48,335 nt of DNA from an uncultured Clostridia bacterium (GTDB lineage Bacteria > Bacillota > Clostridia > TANB77 > CAG-508). Below, in pieces: positions 25,020 to 32,754 of the stretch. The position numbers and the translations under genes are program-made. Numbering within the stretch: the stretch's first letter is position 1; every line of letters begins with the position of its first letter. The notes under the pieces are model-generated. The model was not told the DNA's origin and made no database searches. It saw only the letters and a program-made list of their open reading frames with translations. Location of the stretch: positions 1 through 48,335 of the forward strand of contig CANQHU010000007.1 in the NCBI GenBank assembly GCA_947623945.1. Reading direction: 5' to 3'.

Positions 25020-25760
25020 TTAATTAAATTTTTCTTTATACAACTCTTTTGCTTTTTTTATAACATCCTCTTTAGACATTCCAGTTGTAGAATACGGATA
25101 TATTCTTTCATTGTCTTTTTCTAAATAAATATTCCAACTAGGATAAAATTTTGGCCCACAAAATTCTGCAAATTCAATAATCATATTTGTACTTTTTTCT
25201 AAATCTTCATAATTGTTTATTTCTATATATGTACTATAATCTAATATTTCATTCTCAGTATTCTCATTTACAATAAAATATTTTTTATTAGGACTATTCC
25301 ATTTATCAAAATAATATTTATGACTGTTATCTAAAAAATCTTCCTTTCCTTTTCTAGCTTCTTGAATTGCAGTAAATTTTATTTCACTATTATCTTCAAG
25401 TTCAAGTTTATATACTCCATTTCCTTTTTCATCAACTATATCTTGTGAAACAATTTTGGTTTTTACATTATACATATTTTCTATTGATTCTATGACTGAA
25501 AAATCTACATTTCTTCTCATATTTTTAAAATTAACATATGAAATTATTGATACTTTATATATTCCTATAATAATTACAATAATAATAATCGCTTTTAAAA
25601 AATTTCCTGTTATTTTTAATCCTTTAACTACATGTTCTACTTTTTTCTTTTCTTTTCTTTTATTAATTTTATCATAATCTATTTTGTATTTTTTTCTCTC
25701 TTGTTGTATTCTATTTTCATTCCATTTTTCTAGTTCTTCCCAATCCTCTTTGTTTCCCAT
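25020..25760 (-). CDS. Membrane-anchored protein of unknown function, upstream of the ABC genes
   Basis: A 246-residue protein. Residues 1-48 are very basic and acidic mixed (GNKEDWEELEKWNENRIQQE) and cytoplasmic; a membrane segment follows at about 52-72 (LKAIIIIVIIIGIYKVSII); the last 165 residues are outside. The outer domain has strands with GNGVYKLELEDNSEIKFTA and ends SKEDVIKKAKELYKEKFN. No family recognised. It is transcribed from module copy C and precedes the transporter operon, so an immunity or accessory role is possible. Confidence 0.6.
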   Translation of the reverse strand: MGNKEDWEELEKWNENRIQQERKKYKIDYDKINKRKEKKKVEHVVKGLKITGNFLKAIIIIVIIIGIYKVSIISYVNFKNMRRNVDFSVIESIENMYNVKTKIVSQDIVDEKGNGVYKLELEDNSEIKFTAIQEARKGKEDFLDNSHKYYFDKWNSPNKKYFIVNENTENEILDYSTYIEINNYEDLEKSTNMIIEFAEFCGPKFYPSWNIYLEKDNERIYPYSTTGMSKEDVIKKAKELYKEKFN

Positions 25761-25797
25761 ATTGTGCTCCTTTTCAAATAACTATTCATCTGATTAA

Positions 25798-25837
25798 AGT
25801 ATAGCAAAAAAGCAAGTAATTGTAAATATTCACTTGC
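25798..25837 (-). promoter_or_regulatory. Module copy C: terminator fused to promoter
   Basis: Stem GCAAGT/ACTTGC with T-tract on the minus strand ends the AbrB-type gene; TTTACA, 17 bases, TATACT in the same bases starts the 25020-25760 gene. Nearly identical to copy B. Confidence 0.75.
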
Positions 25838-25851
25838 TCTATTATTTTTCA

Positions 25852-26100
25852 CTAATTTAATTGATTTATTTTTTCAATACACTTTTTACATATTAATTTT
25901 TCTTTATATTCCACTAGATTATCATTTTTACCACAAAATATACAATTTGGCTCATCTTTTCTTAAAATAATAGATGAACCTTCTACATATATTTCTATTG
26001 GATCTTTTTCATTAATATTAAATTGATTTCTTATTTCTATTGGTATAACAACTCTTCCTAGTTCATCTAATTTTCGTATTATTCCTGTATTTTTGCTCAT
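25852..26100 (-). CDS. AbrB/SpoVT-type transition regulator with zinc ribbon
   Basis: An 82-residue regulator. Residues 1-45 are the swapped-hairpin AbrB DNA-binding domain (GIIRKLDELGRVVIPIEIRN, then DPIEIYVEGSSIILRKDE). The tail CIFCGKNDNLVEYKEKLICK has two CxxC pairs and likely binds zinc, as in clostridial AbrB relatives. The start at 26100 (MSKNTG) has GAAGG upstream and matches the family start; longer in-frame codons to 26151 are unlikely. It is divergent from the HTH gene at 26296. Confidence 0.85.
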   Translation of the reverse strand: MSKNTGIIRKLDELGRVVIPIEIRNQFNINEKDPIEIYVEGSSIILRKDEPNCIFCGKNDNLVEYKEKLICKKCIEKINQLN

Positions 26101-26218
26101 ACTATCACCTTCTTTCATTTGTATAAAAATTTTATTATAATTTATTTTCATCTTCTTACAATATTTCCAATATTATTGCATTTTTATCCTTAGTATAAAT
26201 TTTTATTTTTTCATAAAC

Positions 26219-26260
26219 AATATTGTTGACTTAACAACAATATTACAACATTTTTATATT
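26219..26260 (+). promoter_or_regulatory. Operator palindrome overlapping the promoter of the 26296 HTH gene
   Basis: Perfect 10-bp arms AATATTGTTG/CAACAATATT around a 6-base spacer (26219-26244). A promoter TTAACA, 18 bases, TATATT (26231-26260) starts within the right half. A bound repressor would block the -35 region. The HTH protein just downstream, or the AbrB-type protein, is the natural candidate. Confidence 0.65.
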
Positions 26261-26295
26261 AAAATCAAGAAAAATCATATTAGGAGAAATTTTTT

Positions 26296-26541
26296 ATGCG
26301 AAAATTTAATGGAAAATCTAATATTTCTGGTTCAATTATCGAAAAATATAGAGAACTAAGAAATATGTCAAGAGAAGATTTAGCTGAAAAATTACAATTA
26401 TTAGGTTTGAATATAGATAGAGTTACTATATATCGTATTGAACAAAACAGTGTCATATTGAAGGACTTTGAATTGATTGCAATATGTGAAATTTTAAATA
26501 TAGGACTTGATCAGTTAAAACCTTTATTAAAACAAAAATAA
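26296..26541 (+). CDS. Small XRE-family HTH regulator (1)
   Basis: An 81-residue helix-turn-helix protein: SIIEKYRELRNMSREDLAEK, LDRVTIYRIEQ-like recognition helix (NIDRVTIYRIEQNS) and a C-terminal helix. Cro/CI fold, no effector domain. Start behind AGGAG. It has a perfect palindrome over its promoter, consistent with autoregulation. It resembles the protein at 27018-27275 in length and plan, so the two may be paralogues acting on the same region. Confidence 0.8.
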   Translation: MRKFNGKSNISGSIIEKYRELRNMSREDLAEKLQLLGLNIDRVTIYRIEQNSVILKDFELIAICEILNIGLDQLKPLLKQK

Positions 26542-26557
26542 TATAAAATCTTATATT
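26540..26557 (+). terminator. Terminator between converging genes
   Basis: Stem AATATAA/TTATATT with a 4-base loop overlaps the end of the HTH gene and is followed by T residues. It separates this gene from the converging 26560-26901 gene. Confidence 0.5.
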
Positions 26558-26559
26558 TT

Positions 26560-26901
26560 TTAATATTCTTCAAATGCAACTATTTCAGTAGCAAACTTCC
26601 AATCTTTAGAATTTTCCTTTAGTAATTCAAGATTATTATGATTAATTTCACAACGCATAATAGGTTTATAATGTTTGTCTATTATTAAGTCTTTATTTTT
26701 TAAATATCCTTGACAATACAGTTTTGCATCATTATTCCAATTATTACAAAGTAAATAAATTCCGTTTTCTAATTTATAATCATATTTTACATCATTCTCA
26801 AAAAAATTGGTCTTTTTTATTGACAATATGCTTACTCTTGTTTTTTGCGCAATTAACTTATTATCTACTAAATTAATAAAAGGTTTCTTTATTTTTTTCA
26901 T
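26560..26901 (-). CDS. Unknown small protein
   Basis: A 113-residue basic, soluble protein with alternating strands (ENGIYLLCNNWNNDAKLYC; KHYKPIMRCEINHNN) and a short helix at the end. No family recognised. Start behind GAGGAGAC. It lies between two small HTH genes and is divergent from the second, with which it may share control. Confidence 0.5.
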   Translation of the reverse strand: MKKIKKPFINLVDNKLIAQKTRVSILSIKKTNFFENDVKYDYKLENGIYLLCNNWNNDAKLYCQGYLKNKDLIIDKHYKPIMRCEINHNNLELLKENSKDWKFATEIVAFEEY

Positions 26902-27017
26902 AATTTGTCTCCTCTTAAAATATTATTTTTCAAAATTCCGTTGCTTAATGTCATATTATCATAAAGAACGGGATAAAATCAAGCCATATAATAATAATAA
27001 TTTATAGAGGTGCAAAA

Positions 27018-27275
27018 ATGGCTGTTAGAAAATTAAATAATTATCTAAATGTTATTGGTACAAATTTAAAATTTTTTAGAAAAGCAAAGCATTTATCTCA
27101 AGCAGATTTAATAAAAGATTTAAACTTACTTGGTATAAACATGCATAAAAATGATATTTATATGATTGAATCAAATAAAAGAACTGTAAAAGATTATGAA
27201 TTATGGGGATTCACAAAAGTTTTAAATGTTTCTTTTGAAGATTTAATAAAAGGTATTGAAAACAAGTTAGAATAA
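27018..27275 (+). CDS. Small XRE-family HTH regulator (2)
   Basis: An 85-residue Cro/CI-type protein: LNVIGTNLKFFRKAKHLSQ, the helix-turn-helix LSQADLIKDLNLLGINMHKN, and a last helix LNVSFEDLIKGIENKLE. Start behind GAGG. Together with the 26296 gene it forms a regulatory island between the conjugation operon and the cargo. A control switch for transfer genes is likely but not shown. Confidence 0.75.
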   Translation: MAVRKLNNYLNVIGTNLKFFRKAKHLSQADLIKDLNLLGINMHKNDIYMIESNKRTVKDYELWGFTKVLNVSFEDLIKGIENKLE

Positions 27276-27276
27276 A

Positions 27277-27297
27277 AAAAGGCTTTTATGGCCTTTT
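27277..27297 (+). terminator. Terminator after HTH gene (2)
   Basis: Stem AAAAGGC/GCCTTTT with a 7-base loop directly after the TAA stop. On the minus strand it also ends the conjugation operon coming from 45 kb. Confidence 0.75.
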
Positions 27298-27310
27298 AGT
27301 ATTATATAAT

Positions 27311-27532
27311 TTATTTTTCATTTTCTATTAGTTTATTTAATATTCCAGTATAGTTATTAAGTTCTTTTGACAAATCTCCGTTTTTGCTGCTTTTACTCAT
27401 TATGTAAGAAGAAACAGTATTAAATGTTTCCTTTATTTCATCTTGTGAATAATTTTTGTTTTCTACTGAAATATTTTCTATTTTTTTTAATAAATTTTGT
27501 TGTTCTTCTGAAAAATCTTTTTTGAAGTTCAT
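27311..27532 (-). CDS. Small helical protein at the end of the conjugation operon
   Basis: A 73-residue charged helical protein (MNFKKDFSEEQQNLLKKIEN) with AAAAGGAG upstream. No motif or family recognised. It is the last gene before the terminator at 27277. Confidence 0.55.
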   Translation of the reverse strand: MNFKKDFSEEQQNLLKKIENISVENKNYSQDEIKETFNTVSSYIMSKSSKNGDLSKELNNYTGILNKLIENEK

Positions 27533-27619
27533 TTCTTTCTCCTTTTATTGTTGTAATTTTCTTTATAATATTAACACAAAAAAAAATAATAATCAAATAA
27601 TTATTTCAATTTTTTATTA

Positions 27620-28096
27620 TTATTCATTTAAAATTTCATATCCTGGATAAGTACAATATAAAAATTCTATTTTGCATTCTATATTTTCTAATTCAAGTTC
27701 ATCTGGAAATACCAAAATTAATTTATCAGCTTTTGAAATAGAATTTGGATATGTATTAACTAATTTTACAATACCTTTTTTATTTTCTTCATCTGCGACA
27801 ATTATATGATACAAAAGATTTTCTTTTGTTAGAAATGTAATTACTACTGGTTCATATCCTAAATAATATTTAGATAACCTATTTTTATATTTGCATAAAA
27901 TATCCAGAGCTATTAGCATTTTATCATCTATACTTTTTGTATTGTGAACGAATATATCTCCCTTTTTACTTATCATAGTACTATTTAAAATATTTTTAAA
28001 ATTATTATTTTTTTCTTCAAATAATTTTTGTAAATGCTCTAATTTTGCACAGCCAAAATCTTGTAAAAAATTGATTACTTTTAATTTATCTTCCAT
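27620..28096 (-). CDS. DUF5697-like protein
   Basis: A 158-residue protein starting MEDKLKVINFLQDFGCAKLE, which is the start of a winged-helix-like element protein family I recall as DUF5697. A C-terminal alpha/beta part (KLILVFPDELELENIECK, LYCTYPGYEIL) follows. Start behind AGGAGG. It follows the S1-domain gene in the conjugation operon. Function unknown; family assignment moderate. Confidence 0.5.
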   Translation of the reverse strand: MEDKLKVINFLQDFGCAKLEHLQKLFEEKNNNFKNILNSTMISKKGDIFVHNTKSIDDKMLIALDILCKYKNRLSKYYLGYEPVVITFLTKENLLYHIIVADEENKKGIVKLVNTYPNSISKADKLILVFPDELELENIECKIEFLYCTYPGYEILNE

Positions 28097-28111
28097 AAAA
28101 TCATCCTCCTT

Positions 28112-28906
28112 TTATATGATTCTCATTAAATATCCATATATCATTTTCTTATTTTCTTTGATCTCGGTTATTTTTATCAACACATTGTCAAGAAAATGTG
28201 GATAATTATTAAATCTTGCAGGAACTCTTACTAAACAAGTTATTTTTGTAGTATCAAGTTGAACTATAACACCACTATTACCTTTTGGAAAAGCTATAAC
28301 TTTGCCAGTATATTCGCCATTTTCTACTATATATTTTCGTATGTTTTTATATGGATTTTCTATAAAATCTTTTGCACTTAATTCAAATAAATCTTTTTCA
28401 ATATCTATGTTTTTAATTCTTACTTTCAAATATTCTCCAGGAACATATAAATCTTTGCAATTTAAAATATAAGTATGCTGCAAGTCATCTACTTTTATTA
28501 TAACTTCTTTCCCATATAGTTCTACTAAAATATGTTTTATCCCAACTGCTATTATTCTCACATTAACAGTATCATTAATTTTTAATTTTGGAAGTTCTAA
28601 TTTTGCTCGTAATTCCATAGCATCTTTTCTACTTGCAATGGCTATATTAGATATGGTATCTATCTCAATTACTATAAAATCTATTTCTGCTCCTAACATT
28701 CCTCTAATCATTGATTTATTTATTTTTGATATTCCTAAATGTGTACTAGGAATTAAAATCTTTATATCTTCATACCAAATAATTGCACAAGATAAGTTTT
28801 CACCTTTTAATTTATAGTACTCATCTTCAATACCACTGATTTTGCCTGTTAGTATTCTTTGTTCTTCTTTACTTCTCATAATTTCTTTCATTGCTAATTC
28901 TTTCAA
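28112..28906 (-). CDS. S1-domain RNA-binding protein of the conjugation operon
   Basis: A 264-residue protein with three OB/S1-like segments: residues about 18-95 (ILTGKISGIEDEYYKLKGEN, IAIASRKDA), 105-185 (KINDTVNVRIIAVGIKHILV, DLFELSAKD) and 196-262 (NGEYTGKVIAFPKGNSGVIV). The G-x-V/I-x-G pattern and LSxKD are S1 hallmarks, as in ribosomal protein S1. It starts with TTG behind GGGGTGA. It is located directly downstream of the VirD4 gene, and similar proteins occur in clostridial ICEs. A role in translation or RNA control of transfer genes is inferred. Confidence 0.7.
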   Translation of the reverse strand: MKELAMKEIMRSKEEQRILTGKISGIEDEYYKLKGENLSCAIIWYEDIKILIPSTHLGISKINKSMIRGMLGAEIDFIVIEIDTISNIAIASRKDAMELRAKLELPKLKINDTVNVRIIAVGIKHILVELYGKEVIIKVDDLQHTYILNCKDLYVPGEYLKVRIKNIDIEKDLFELSAKDFIENPYKNIRKYIVENGEYTGKVIAFPKGNSGVIVQLDTTKITCLVRVPARFNNYPHFLDNVLIKITEIKENKKMIYGYLMRII

Positions 28907-28918
28907 AAAATCACCCCA

Positions 28919-30657
28919 CTAAAAATTTTCCCAAGTTTTTTTTCCTTTTTTTATAACTTGCTTATGTTCTTGTTTTTCTTTAATTATCACTTGGTTAGAT
29001 ACATTTTTTATCCATTTAGGTTTATATTCAGAAATTGGACTATCTTTTAATTTACTAGACAAAGGATGTTCGTTATATACAACTTTATTTAATAATAATG
29101 GCTTATTACCCCTTAAATTAACTAATAATTGATCTGATGGTATTCTTAATATTTCATCTACATTTAGTAAATTTCTTTTTAATGTAGATATATTTTTTTG
29201 TCCGTACTCTGCAATATCTCCTTCTAATGAATTTGATTTTCTTATAGAAGTAGTTTCAACTGTAGATACACCTATTAAATCACAAAAATATTGTGCGGTT
29301 AATACATCTGTTGTTCCCATACTAATTCTTGTATCACAGTTTCCAATTATTTCTTCCCATAGGTCATTTGGATAACGATTTTTAAATTGTCCGATATTTT
29401 GTAAAATCGGAATTAAGGCAATTCCTCGACTTCTAACAGTTGATATCTTTTTATTGAAATCTGGAATTTGACCTATATTTGCAAACTCATCTAAAAAACA
29501 ATATACTTCATTTTCACATTTCCCATCCTCTCGTGAATCAGCATATCTCACTAATTTTATAAATAAAAAAGTATAAAATAGGGAGGCAATAAAGTCAAAT
29601 GAAGAATCCATATCACTTGTTATCACATAATAAATACAAGGTTGTTTACCAGGCAAAGTCAAATCAATATCAGTTTCAGAAGTTAGTTTTTGTAAATCTT
29701 CATTTTGAAACATCTGCAGCCTAGTTCCTAACCCAGTTATTACACTTGCTTTTATTGTGTCAGATCCACTTGCAAAAATATTATATGACATACGAGCAGG
29801 ACTACTTTCTGGAACTTTCTTAAAAATTTCATCTACTTTTGAAATATCTCCATTTGCAATATTTTTATAGACATTTGTTAAAGTGTTCATATCAGATAAA
29901 TTTTCTAAAAATTTGAACTCAAATGCTTTTAATAAATTTTCTTCAGCGCGTGGCCAAAATTCATCTCCTCCGTTTATCGTGTCTTTGAGTATTTGAAATA
30001 ATGACATCAGAACTTGTTTGAACATCAGTTATATTTTCATTTTCTCCCAATGGATTCCACCTATCAGAATGTCTCATATCTTTTAAATTTAAAACTTTTA
30101 CAGTATATCCTATACTTCTAAAATAACTTGATGTAGTCCTATAAATTTCTCCTTTTGGATCTGTAACGATTATTGATTTTTTATATTTAGAAAGTTCTAG
30201 TAAATTAGTAAGTAGAAATCCTATTGTTTTCATACTTCCGACTGCTACCAAACACGCAAATATTTTTATTAAAATAGCTTTTAAATGGTAATTTTACAAT
30301 ATTATAATTATATTTTCCTAGAATAATACCAGGTACTTCATTAAAACCTAATATATTTGATATTTCATTTTCTGCCATCCAATTTGCTGTTCCATATGTT
30401 CCATCTTCAATTTTAAAATTAATGCCTTTATTTTCATTTTTATTTTTAAATAGTACAAGTAATATGTCTAATATAATAAAAAATGAAATTAGGGCAATTA
30501 TGATGCAAATAATGACATATAAATTATTAGTCAAAACAATATTTTTTTCAAAACAATTATTTAATACTTCAAAATAATTTTTAATATTCAAATCTAAAAT
30601 AATATTTAAGAAAAAACAAAAAAATAAAAATATGTAAAAGCATATTTTTTTAATCAT
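28919..30657 (-). CDS. virD4: VirD4/TraG coupling protein read through two +1 shifts at CGG
   Basis: Type IV coupling protein that brings the relaxase-DNA complex to the channel. Three overlapping frames join into 578 residues when bases 30240 and 29972 are skipped. N-terminal membrane spans: about 4-24 and 36-60. Site 1, AGT-CGG-AAG, lies inside Walker A: before it ICVFGSS, after it GSMKTIGF, giving GSSGSMKT. Site 2, AAA-CGG-AGG, joins IISNTQRHDK to GGDEFWPRAEENLL, the usual run. The last part has Walker B CFLDEFANIG and RGNKPLL. Each zero frame ends within 3 to 12 codons of its CGG, so no ATP site exists without shifting. Start has AAAGGA and overlaps the upstream gene by 8 bases. Confidence 0.9.
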
Positions 30658-31555
30658 AAATATTCCTTTCCTTGATAATATATTTATCTAAATCAATGAT
30701 TTTATAATTAGCTTTAGGAAAATGTTTTTTTAATTCTATTTCCAATTCTTTATCACATACTATATCAATATTTTTACTATTATTTTCTCTTAAAAAATAT
30801 TTTATTCTTGTTATTTTTTCAGTATCTAAAAAGTAAAATGCTGCAATATACTTATTTTTGTAATTAGTATAATCACAAAAATTATATTCACTCAAATATA
30901 TTTTATCTCCATAGACATCATTGATTATTTTGGACCATTCAATGCTATGTAAATATTTTAATTTTTCTTTATCAGTATTTTCTACTATTAGAACTCGATT
31001 TATCCCAAAAGCAAAATCATCAATATTTATCCTTTGTAAATCATTGACAAATATAATAATATTTTTATATGTATTTTCTTTTTGAATATCATAAATAACC
31101 GAATTAACATATCTATTATTATGATTTTTTGAAATATAATAAGTTAAATAGTCAAATCCGTTTATTTCTAATATTCCTATAAATCTTCTACCAGTTATTG
31201 TATATATTTGTTTTTCCTTTATTGAAAAAGAAGGTATGAACTTTACTATATTGCAATTATGATAGAAAGCACCTATATTACTTAAAATATATAGTCTTTT
31301 TTTATATTTCTCGTTTCTATTTAGTTTTGTATATTCAAAATTAAGATGTTCAGCATATTCAATACCAATTTCACCTAAAACAAAATATCCACCTAGTTTT
31401 CTAATAAATTTTTTTGACATCAGACTGTTTATTCTATCTCTATAATATCTATTTGAAGAAAAGAAATATTGAGCATCTCCTATTTTTAAATATTGATATT
31501 TAGAAATAAATTTTATTAAAGAAACTTCCTCATCACTATTAGGAAAATAAACCAA
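30650..31555 (-). CDS. Replication-relaxation (Replic_Relax) family protein
   Basis: A 301-residue protein with an N-terminal winged helix (LIKFISKYQYLKIGDAQYFF, then YRDRINSLMSKKFIRKLGGY) and an alpha/beta second half (NIIIFVNDLQRINIDDFAF). This plan matches the Replic_Relax family of Firmicute conjugative elements, thought to act with or as the relaxase. The preferred start is TTG at 31555, 8 bases after GGAGGT; the in-frame ATG at 31570 contains that site. It lies between an oriT-like hairpin and the coupling-protein gene. No classical relaxase (three-histidine or Rep_trans) is seen in the window, so this is the best candidate for oriT recognition. Confidence 0.65.
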   Translation of the reverse strand: MVYFPNSDEEVSLIKFISKYQYLKIGDAQYFFSSNRYYRDRINSLMSKKFIRKLGGYFVLGEIGIEYAEHLNFEYTKLNRNEKYKKRLYILSNIGAFYHNCNIVKFIPSFSIKEKQIYTITGRRFIGILEINGFDYLTYYISKNHNNRYVNSVIYDIQKENTYKNIIIFVNDLQRINIDDFAFGINRVLIVENTDKEKLKYLHSIEWSKIINDVYGDKIYLSEYNFCDYTNYKNKYIAAFYFLDTEKITRIKYFLRENNSKNIDIVCDKELEIELKKHFPKANYKIIDLDKYIIKERNIYD

Positions 31556-31606
31556 AATAACCACCTCCATTAACCAAACAAATAATTTTCCTTTTAATTA
31601 TTCTTT

Positions 31607-31646
31607 GGTAGGATATCTGACACCTTTCTGGTGTCATCTACCTACC
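31607..31646 (-). other. Nested hairpin, candidate oriT or leader structure
   Basis: Inner 7-bp stem TGACACC/GGTGTCA with a 5-base loop nested in an outer 6-bp stem GGTAGG/CCTACC. No T-tract follows, so it is not a terminator. It is 50 bases before the Replic_Relax gene and overlaps the end of a small frame. Location and shape fit a nicking region or a cis-regulatory RNA. Confidence 0.45.
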
Positions 31647-31705
31647 TCCACTAATTTTTTATCTTTTCTATTCTTTGAAATTCTTACTATCAGTGCTTTT
31701 TGCAT
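31634..31705 (-). CDS. Possible 23-residue leader peptide
   Basis: ATG frame MQKALIVRISKNRKDKKLVE ending VGR and a TGA inside the nested hairpin. A weak GGGG lies upstream. Basic composition and position before a structured region suggest a leader peptide whose translation could alter the hairpin. Coding is uncertain. Confidence 0.3.
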   Translation of the reverse strand: MQKALIVRISKNRKDKKLVEVGR

Positions 31706-31760
31706 TTTTTAATACCCCGTTAATTTCAAAAAAAAATTTTATTGAATTTTTGACATGTTT

Positions 31761-32351
31761 TTAGAAACTATATTTTGATAAAAATTCATTCATATTTTTG
31801 TTATTAGTAACATAAATTTCAGTATGTGGTACATCGGAAAATTCACCTTTAACACAATAAGACATTTTAGTCATATTGTCATCTTTAATAACCTTTGATA
31901 AAATTAGTGCATCTGATATAGGTTTAATGTATTTATTGTCTACATCCCATCCTAAAATCTTATCAAAGATTTTAATGTATATAAAAACTTCGCTATCTGC
32001 AAATAAGCCTTCAAATTGTTTTGTTATTTCTGCAATATTTAATAATATTCTTTTATAAGTATGCGTTTTTATATTTTTATATGATGGCATTACTTCTGGA
32101 ACATATATTTTTAATATATTTTCCGTTAGTTCAGCCTTATATTCATTGTCAATATTTTTAATTTTTTCGTATTCAAATTCTACTGTTTTATTATATATTT
32201 TTATTTCTGTTAAGATATTATATCTTGATTTTTCAATAGTTCTTAAAAAACTTTCCATTTGTAAATTTGTTAAACTTTCATTTTTTAATACAATTTCTAT
32301 ATTCTCTTGTAAATTTATTAATTCTTTTTTCATTTTTTCATTTATAATCAT
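31761..32351 (-). CDS. RusA-like protein
   Basis: A 196-residue protein. The N-terminal 80 residues are a helical region; from about residue 85 the sequence reads KIYVPEVMPSYKNIKTHTYK, then WDVDNKYIKPISDALILSKV and IKDDN. The DxDN-K-x-DAL-DD pattern is that of RusA-type Holliday junction resolvases. Proteins of this plan occur beside SpoVG in clostridial ICEs. Start behind GGAAGG, next to one of the conserved CCCUUC-loop hairpins. Nuclease activity is plausible because the acidic residues are present. Confidence 0.65.
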   Translation of the reverse strand: MIINEKMKKELINLQENIEIVLKNESLTNLQMESFLRTIEKSRYNILTEIKIYNKTVEFEYEKIKNIDNEYKAELTENILKIYVPEVMPSYKNIKTHTYKRILLNIAEITKQFEGLFADSEVFIYIKIFDKILGWDVDNKYIKPISDALILSKVIKDDNMTKMSYCVKGEFSDVPHTEIYVTNNKNMNEFLSKYSF

Positions 32352-32363
32352 AAAAAAGTCCTT

Positions 32364-32398
32364 CCTTTAAAATATATTGAGAAGGGCATATAAAAAGG
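32364..32398 (-). promoter_or_regulatory. CCCUUC-loop hairpin before the RusA-like gene
   Basis: On the minus strand CCTTTTTATATG, loop CCCTTCTC, then ATATATTTTAAAGG, whose end joins the ribosome binding site AAAGGAAGG. The stem has an internal loop. Same plan as the hairpins before the SpoVG and VirB2 genes. Confidence 0.5.
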
Positions 32399-32408
32399 AT
32401 TCTACTTT

Positions 32409-32693
32409 TTAATCTTCATCTTCTAATTCTTTTTCAAATTCATCATAAGCCTCAAAAACAGCCTCTGTTATTTTTTCTCTAAATTCATTATTTAGTGGAT
32501 GGCAAATATCTCTAAAAGAAACTTTTTGCCCATTTACTGATCTAATTGAAGGCATACCTATAAATCTTTTTCCTTTGTTTTCAACTAAAGTAATTCTTTT
32601 AATAATAAATTCGTTGTTTAACACAACATTTGCATATGCTAATTTTCCTCCTTTTTTATTAGCACTAAAAATTTTTACATCTGTAATTTCCAT
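32409..32693 (-). CDS. spoVG: SpoVG-family regulator
   Basis: A 94-residue SpoVG protein: MEITDVKIFSANKKGGKLAY, then RFIGMPSIRSVNG and FRDICHPLNNEFREKI. SpoVG binds nucleic acid and modulates septation and surface-protein genes in Firmicutes; copies are common in conjugative operons. The full-length fold with the I-x-MP-x motif is present. Start behind AGGAGG, which is partly paired in the hairpin at 32706-32741. It follows the adhesin gene closely and may be cotranscribed with it. Confidence 0.9.
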   Translation of the reverse strand: MEITDVKIFSANKKGGKLAYANVVLNNEFIIKRITLVENKGKRFIGMPSIRSVNGQKVSFRDICHPLNNEFREKITEAVFEAYDEFEKELEDED

Positions 32694-32705
32694 AATAAAA
32701 ATCCT

Positions 32706-32741
32706 CCTATAAATTTATTTTTGAAGGGCAATTTATAAAGG
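32706..32741 (-). promoter_or_regulatory. CCCUUC-loop hairpin before spoVG
   Basis: On the minus strand CCTTTATAAATT, loop GCCCTTCAAAAATA, then AATTTATAGG, whose last G residues belong to the AGGAGG binding site. One bulged T. Pairing would limit access of ribosomes to spoVG. Confidence 0.55.
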
Positions 32742-32754
32742 ATTTACATTTATT

